Source: Pseudomonas sp. Seg1 (GTDB lineage Bacteria; Pseudomonadota; Gammaproteobacteria; Pseudomonadales; Pseudomonadaceae). Taken from it: a stretch of DNA of 64,000 nt. Position 1 is the stretch's first letter, and each line of letters begins with the position of its first letter. A program made the position numbers and the translations under genes. A model generated the notes under the pieces. The model was not told the origin of the DNA and did no database searches. It saw nothing but the letters and a program-made list of their open reading frames with translations. This document shows positions 59,444 through 64,000 of this stretch, in pieces. The DNA lies in assembly GCF_018326005.1 (NCBI RefSeq), contig NZ_AP021903.1, positions 3,257,501-3,321,500 of the forward strand, read 5' to 3'.

Positions 59444-60334
59444 TCAGAGGTCGAAGCGATCCACCGCACGGCGCCGCTCGTTGTCGTCGCGCACGTCGTA
59501 GTTGGCCGTGGTCTGGATGTTGCTGTGGTGCGCGAGCTTCTGCGCAATCGACAGATCGTGCTCTTCAATCACCCGGGTGATGAACGAGCGGCGGAAATCG
59601 TGGGGCATGATTTTCACGCCGACCTGGGTGCCGCGCTGGCGGGCGATGTAGTAGATCGCGTGTTTGGTGATGCGCTCGCGGGTGATGTGGCTGCCGCGAC
59701 GGATGCGGTTGAACAGAAAGGCATCGTCGCTTTCGCCCTCCTTGAGTTGCGAGCGGCGAAATTCCAGCCAGGCATTGAGCTTGGCAAACGCCCAGGCCGG
59801 TGCGTACTTGATCAGTTGTTTGTTGCCCTTGCCGGTGACGGTCAGGCTGCGTTCGCTGAAGTCGACCTGATTCAGGTCCAGATCCACCGATTCCGACTTG
59901 CGCATGCCGGTGCCGTACAGCAAGGCAATCACGGCGGCGTCGCGCAGGCCTTGCGGGCGTGGATCGGCGGCGCACACCTCCATCAATTCGTGAATCAGCG
60001 TGCGCTTCAAGTTGCGCCCCTGCGACAAACGCGTGCCGGCAATGCCTTTGACCGAACGCATCTTCAATAAATGATCCTGCGTGATCAGGCTCATCCGCCA
60101 CGCTTCATTCATCACGCCGCGCACGGCATTTACATAGAGCGAAGAAGTGTTCGGCGCATAGTTGTCTTCGCGCAACGCGGCGACTAAGGCGACAACATCT
60201 TCAGGCTGCAAGGCGTGCCAGGGAATGTCCTCGACATTCATGTCTTCAAAACCGAGGCGGTCAGCAGCGTCCTGCAAAACATAACGCATGGTCAGTTGGC
60301 TGGAGGGCGCCAGACGCGCCAGATACACGGTCAT
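59444..60334 (-). CDS. Tyrosine recombinase, XerC/D-like stand-alone integrase
   Basis: A 296-residue recombinase (a longer start at 60436 would give 330). The catalytic residues are visible: R in LLYGTGMRKSES, K in TGKGNKQ, H-x-x-R in PHDFRRSF, H in LAHHSNIQTT and the nucleophile Y in ANYDVRDD. The SAM-like N-terminal domain covers about the first 110 residues. No other mobile genes or recognisable att repeats are adjacent, so it may be a resident recombinase or the relic of an island. Convergent with the iron importer and divergent from arnB. Confidence 0.85.
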   Translation of the reverse strand: MTVYLARLAPSSQLTMRYVLQDAADRLGFEDMNVEDIPWHALQPEDVVALVAALREDNYAPNTSSLYVNAVRGVMNEAWRMSLITQDHLLKMRSVKGIAGTRLSQGRNLKRTLIHELMEVCAADPRPQGLRDAAVIALLYGTGMRKSESVDLDLNQVDFSERSLTVTGKGNKQLIKYAPAWAFAKLNAWLEFRRSQLKEGESDDAFLFNRIRRGSHITRERITKHAIYYIARQRGTQVGVKIMPHDFRRSFITRVIEEHDLSIAQKLAHHSNIQTTANYDVRDDNERRRAVDRFDL

Positions 60335-60436
60335 CGGATTGGTTTGGCGGGTTTCCAACGGGACAGCGGACAAGTCAGTCAAACGTAAAGGCCTTGAGTA
60401 AAAACAATTCAACACACCAACTAACAACTGCAACAT

Positions 60437-60767
60437 TCCCAGTATAAGGGGAACACTTCTGTAGGACTTTTCTACTAAAAATGACGATAAACGGTAGAAG
60501 TCTGAACAGTGGCTGTATGAGTTTCATATAAACGATTCGCCAACCGCTTTTTCATGTTCCTTTCACAAAAACGGGCATAACCTTAATTCCAATAGAACCC
60601 GCGGCGGCGGTGCCCAAACTGCCGCGCAACGCCCGAAAAGTCAACCTGACCCCGACGGTAAGTCATTTCAGCAACTTATTGATGCGAAGGTATTTTTTGC
60701 GTCTACGCTGAAGTTGGATCCGATTTTTCGAGTTGGTTTTCTTCTGATTGTTTGTGATGAGGTGTTC
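60437..60767. other. Intergenic region before arnB
   Basis: About 330 bases between the longest possible recombinase start and arnB. It must hold the arn promoter. I see AT-rich segments (around 60465-60500 and 60520-60600) but no clear PmrA or PhoP box, hairpin or gene. Confidence 0.6.
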
Positions 60768-61916
60768 ATGAGTCAGGCGTTTCTCCCCTTCTCTCGCCCC
60801 AGTATCGGTGATGAAGAAATTGCAGCCGTAGAGCAAGTATTGCGTTCCGGCTGGATTACCACCGGACCGAAAAACCAGGCCCTCGAAGAACAATTTGCGC
60901 AGTACGTTGGCTGCCGGCATGCGGTGGCCTTGTCTTCGGCCACCGGCGGCATGCACATCACCCTGCTGGCGTTGGGTATTGGTCCGGGCGACGAGGTGAT
61001 CACGCCATCGCAGACCTGGGTCTCGACCGCCAACATGATCTCGCTGATCGGCGCCACGCCGGTGTTCGTCGACGTCGACCGCGACACGCTGATGACCGAC
61101 GCTGCCCGCATCGAAGCCGCCATCACCCTGCGTACCAAAGCGATTATTCCGGTGCATTACGCCGGCGCGGCATTCGATCTCGATCCGCTGTACGCCCTGG
61201 CCGACAAACACGGCATCGCGGTGATCGAAGACGCTGCCCACGCCGCCGGTACTCGCTACAAAGGCCGCCACGTCGGCGCCCAAGGCACGGCGATCTTTTC
61301 TTTTCACGCGATCAAGAACATGACCTGTGCCGAAGGCGCGATGTTCGTCACCGACGACGAAGCGCTGGCCCGTCGCGTGCGCATGCTCAAATTCCATGGC
61401 CTGGGCGTTGATGCCTACGACCGCCTCACCGGCGGCCGCAAGCCGCAGGCGCAGGTCATGGAGCCGGGTTTCAAATACAACCTGGCCGACATCAACGCGG
61501 CGATTGCGCTGGTGCAACTGGAGCGTCTGGACGCGATCAACGCCCGCCGCACCGAGTTGGCCGCTGCTTACCGGCAAAAGCTCGAAGGCTTGCCGGTGCA
61601 ACCGCTGGCCCTGCCCGACTACGCGCAAACCCACGCCTGGCATCTGTTCATCCTGCGCATCGACAGCGAGCGCTGCGGCATGGACCGCGAAGCCTTCATG
61701 AAGGGTTTGCAGGATCAGGGCATCGGCACCGGCATCCATTTCATCGCCACCCACCTGCACACCTGGTACCGCCAGCGTGACCCCGATCTGTATCTGCCCA
61801 ACACCGAATGGAACTCGGCGCGGCTGTGCTCGATTCCGTTGTTCCCCGACATGACCGATCAGGACCTTGATCGCGTGGTCGGCGCCATCGCCACTCTTAT
61901 GGACAAACGCCCGTGA
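60768..61916 (+). CDS. arnB: UDP-Ara4O aminotransferase ArnB
   Basis: A 382-residue PLP aminotransferase (DegT/DnrJ/EryC1 family) that makes UDP-4-amino-4-deoxy-L-arabinose. Conserved parts are [16 protein letters not shown] N-terminus (here [12 protein letters not shown]), [16 protein letters not shown], the PLP region [15 protein letters not shown] and the lysine in [19 protein letters not shown] 60768 has GAGGTG upstream; the frame is open from 60714. First gene of the arn operon for cationic-peptide and polymyxin resistance of lipid A. Stop overlaps arnC (GTGA). Confidence 0.94.
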   Translation: MSQAFLPFSRPSIGDEEIAAVEQVLRSGWITTGPKNQALEEQFAQYVGCRHAVALSSATGGMHITLLALGIGPGDEVITPSQTWVSTANMISLIGATPVFVDVDRDTLMTDAARIEAAITLRTKAIIPVHYAGAAFDLDPLYALADKHGIAVIEDAAHAAGTRYKGRHVGAQGTAIFSFHAIKNMTCAEGAMFVTDDEALARRVRMLKFHGLGVDAYDRLTGGRKPQAQVMEPGFKYNLADINAAIALVQLERLDAINARRTELAAAYRQKLEGLPVQPLALPDYAQTHAWHLFILRIDSERCGMDREAFMKGLQDQGIGTGIHFIATHLHTWYRQRDPDLYLPNTEWNSARLCSIPLFPDMTDQDLDRVVGAIATLMDKRP

Positions 61917-62947
61917 AACCTTACCCAATCCGTTGTGTGTCGATCGTCATCCCGGTCTACAACGAACAGGACAGCCTGCCGGAACTGTTGCGCCGCACTG
62001 AAGCGGCGTGCCGGATGCTGCGTCACGACTACGAAATCGTCCTCGTCGACGACGGCAGCCGTGACGAGTCCGCCAATTTGCTTGAGGAAGCCGCGAGCCG
62101 CGAAGACAGCCCGTTTGTGGCGGTGATCCTCAACCGCAACTACGGCCAGCACGCGGCGATCATGGCCGGATTCGAGCAATGCAAGGGCGACGTGGTGATC
62201 ACCCTCGACGCTGACTTGCAGAACCCGCCGGAAGAAATTCCGCGCCTGGTTGCCGAAGCCGAAAAAGGCTACGACGTGGTCGGCACCGTACGCGGCAATC
62301 GCCAGGATTCGGCGCTGCGCCGCTACCCGTCGAAACTGATCAACCTCGCCGTGCAACGCTCAACCGGCGTTGCGATGAGCGACTACGGCTGCATGCTCCG
62401 CGCTTACCGCCGCACGATCATCGACGCGATGCTCGCCTGCCGTGAGCGCAGCACTTTCATTCCGATTCTGGCCAACAGCTTCGCCCGCCACACCACCGAA
62501 ATCGTCGTCGCCCACGCCGAGCGTGAGCATGGCGATTCGAAGTACAGCCCGATGCGTCTGATCAACCTGATGTTCGACCTGATCACCTGCATGACCACCA
62601 CGCCGTTGCGTTTGCTGAGCATTGTTGGCTTCGCCATGGCCGGGCTCGGCGTGCTGTTTGCGGTGGCGTTGATCGTCATGCGTCTGGCCTTCGGTTCCGG
62701 CTGGGCCGGTGACGGCATGTTCGTGCTGTTCGCGGTGCTGTTCGTGTTTACCGGTGGCCAGTTCATCGGCATGGGCCTGCTCGGCGAATACCTGGGACGC
62801 ATGTACAGCGACGTGCGCGCCCGCCCGCGTTTCTTCATTGAAAAGGTGCTGCGCAGCCACCCCGCTACGCCGGCGCCGGCCGTCACCGTTGATGGTCTTT
62901 CTTCTACTCCTTCTACAACTTCTACTACCGGTCAGGTTCTCTCATGA
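61913..62947 (+). CDS. arnC: Undecaprenyl-phosphate Ara4FN transferase ArnC
   Basis: A 344-residue glycosyltransferase 2 with [27 protein letters not shown] and the catalytic-region [12 protein letters not shown], followed by two transmembrane segments near the C-terminus (about 240-300). It moves the formylated amino sugar to undecaprenyl phosphate. The start is GTG 61913 in a four-base overlap with arnB; the stop overlaps arnA (ATGA). Confidence 0.94.
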   Translation: MKPYPIRCVSIVIPVYNEQDSLPELLRRTEAACRMLRHDYEIVLVDDGSRDESANLLEEAASREDSPFVAVILNRNYGQHAAIMAGFEQCKGDVVITLDADLQNPPEEIPRLVAEAEKGYDVVGTVRGNRQDSALRRYPSKLINLAVQRSTGVAMSDYGCMLRAYRRTIIDAMLACRERSTFIPILANSFARHTTEIVVAHAEREHGDSKYSPMRLINLMFDLITCMTTTPLRLLSIVGFAMAGLGVLFAVALIVMRLAFGSGWAGDGMFVLFAVLFVFTGGQFIGMGLLGEYLGRMYSDVRARPRFFIEKVLRSHPATPAPAVTVDGLSSTPSTTSTTGQVLS

Positions 62948-64000
62948 GTGCAAAAACTGTTGTCTTCGCTTACCACGATATTGGCTGCGCCGGCATTCAA
63001 GCTCTGCTCGACAGCGGCTTCGATATCGCCGCGGTGTTCACTCACGCCGATGATCCGAAAGAGAACGCTTTCTACGCCTCGGTCGCGCAACTGTGCGCCA
63101 ACAAAGGCATCCCGGTGCACGCGCCGGAGGACGCCAATCACCCACTGTGGATCGAGCGCATCGCCAAGCTCGACCCGGATTACATTTTCTCCTTCTACTA
63201 CCGCAACCTGCTGAGCGAGCCGCTGCTGGCCACCGCAAAAAAAGGCGCGTTCAACCTGCACGGCTCGTTGCTGCCACGCTACCGTGGCCGCGCGCCGGCC
63301 AACTGGGTGCTGGTCAACGGTGAAACCGAAACCGGCGTGACCCTGCACCGCATGGTCAAACGTGCCGATGCCGGCGCTATCGTCGCTCAGCAGCGCGTGG
63401 CCATCGAGCGCAGCGACACGGCGTTGAGCCTGCACGGCAAACTGCGTGTCGCCGCCAGCGATCTGCTGCGCGACACGCTGCCGGCGATGCTGCAAGGCAA
63501 GATCAGCGAAACCGTGCAGGACGAAAGCCAAGCCACGGTGTTTGGTCGCCGTACCGCAGCGGACGGCAAACTGGTCTGGGCGCAACCCGCCGAGCAGCTG
63601 TTCAACCTGGTCCGAGCCGTGACTCAACCGTACCCGGGCGCCTTTTGCGCCGTGGGCGAGCACAAACTGATTGTCTGGAGCGCCGAAGTTGCCAAAGGCA
63701 ACGAAGGCCAGGCGCCGGGCCGGGTGATCAGCGTCGATCCGCTGCGCATTGCTTGTGGCGAAGATTCGTTGGTGATTCTCTCGGGGCAGCGCAACGACAA
63801 CGGTCTGTACCTGAGCGGCCCGCAACTGGCCAACGAACTCGGTCTGGTCGACGGCTCGCTGCTGCGCGGCGCCGAGTCCGGCCGTGGCCCGCGTCGCACT
63901 CGCGTGCTGATCCTCGGCGTCAACGGCTTCATTGGCAATCACTTGTCCGAGCGTCTGCTGCGTGATGATCGCTATGAAGTCTACGGTCTGGATATCGGCT
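62944..64000 (+). CDS. arnA: Bifunctional UDP-glucuronate decarboxylase/formyltransferase ArnA (3' end outside window)
   Basis: The visible 352 residues contain the complete N-terminal formyltransferase domain ([17 protein letters not shown] at the start, [19 protein letters not shown] with the catalytic region, and the C-terminal subdomain to about residue 300) and the beginning of the decarboxylase domain ([19 protein letters not shown], a Rossmann GxxGxxG). The gene runs past base 64000. ATG 62944 overlaps the arnC stop by four bases. It makes UDP-Ara4O and formylates UDP-Ara4N. Confidence 0.94.
   Translation, partial: MSAKTVVFAYHDIGCAGIQALLDSGFDIAAVFTHADDPKENAFYASVAQLCANKGIPVHAPEDANHPLWIERIAKLDPDYIFSFYYRNLLSEPLLATAKKGAFNLHGSLLPRYRGRAPANWVLVNGETETGVTLHRMVKRADAGAIVAQQRVAIERSDTALSLHGKLRVAASDLLRDTLPAMLQGKISETVQDESQATVFGRRTAADGKLVWAQPAEQLFNLVRAVTQPYPGAFCAVGEHKLIVWSAEVAKGNEGQAPGRVISVDPLRIACGEDSLVILSGQRNDNGLYLSGPQLANELGLVDGSLLRGAESGRGPRRTRVLILGVNGFIGNHLSERLLRDDRYEVYGLDIG

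Noticed and set aside
60663..61928. Minus-strand open frame of 421 codons
   Set aside because: A shadow of arnB.

Overview
The window is a piece of a Pseudomonas chromosome, most likely the P. fluorescens complex. The basis is a complete 2,4-diacetylphloroglucinol (DAPG) locus, FecI/FecR/TonB-receptor signalling, an arn lipid A operon, and the GC-rich codon use of most genes. The left 11 kb differs: it is less GC-rich, holds defence-type genes and ends at a tyrosine recombinase, so it reads as the edge of a genomic or defence island that continues left of base 1.

Island, 1-11 kb. The 3' end of an AAA/ABC-type ATPase gene (TrlF-like). A leftward two-gene unit: a protein with cysteine pairs and a HEPN-like Rx4H motif, whose gene carries a G10 tract near its 5' end, then a 585-residue protein with a PD-(D/E)XK-like nuclease motif. 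A rightward, 1-base-overlapping pair of OLD-family nuclease and UvrD-like helicase (Gabija type, larger than the classical pair). A tyrosine recombinase, then 1.2 kb without a gene that holds about ten degenerate copies of a 15-base direct repeat. The G10 HEPN/nuclease unit is the best candidate for an undescribed system.

Metabolite region, 11-22.5 kb. A cupin_5 protein and an MmyB-type regulator lie leftward. A tightly coupled rightward run follows: 5-aminolevulinate synthase, GNAT acyltransferase, Gfo/Idh oxidoreductase, class II asparagine-synthetase-like amidotransferase and an MFS exporter. After a strong hairpin come an asparagine-oxygenase-like enzyme, an enamidase-like amidohydrolase, a BASS-type transporter and a CxxC protein. 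Pseudomonads make haem by the C5 route, so this aminolevulinate synthase probably serves a special metabolite that I cannot name.

DAPG locus, 22.5-31.7 kb: phlH, phlG, phlF, phlACB, phlD, phlE and a downstream FAH-like gene. Palindromes fit the PhlF operator and further TetR sites. The locus ends in a perfect 14-bp hairpin that also holds the stop codon of a truncated TetR gene.

Right part, 31.8-64 kb. Sucrose-type uptake and hydrolysis (porin, isomerase-like protein, ABC importer, GH32 enzyme, LacI regulator and a TTAACGTTAA operator); a FecI/FecR/TonB receptor unit with a Fur box; a polyamine unit (AraC regulator, gamma-glutamylpolyamine synthetase, PotF-like binding protein, PuuB-like oxidase) with large inverted repeats; pqiBC without pqiA; a histidine phosphatase (Ais-like) and an ArnT-like transferase; an Fbp-type iron importer; a lone tyrosine recombinase; and arnB, arnC and the start of arnA, cut by the window end. 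No tRNA, rRNA, CRISPR array or insertion sequence was recognised.
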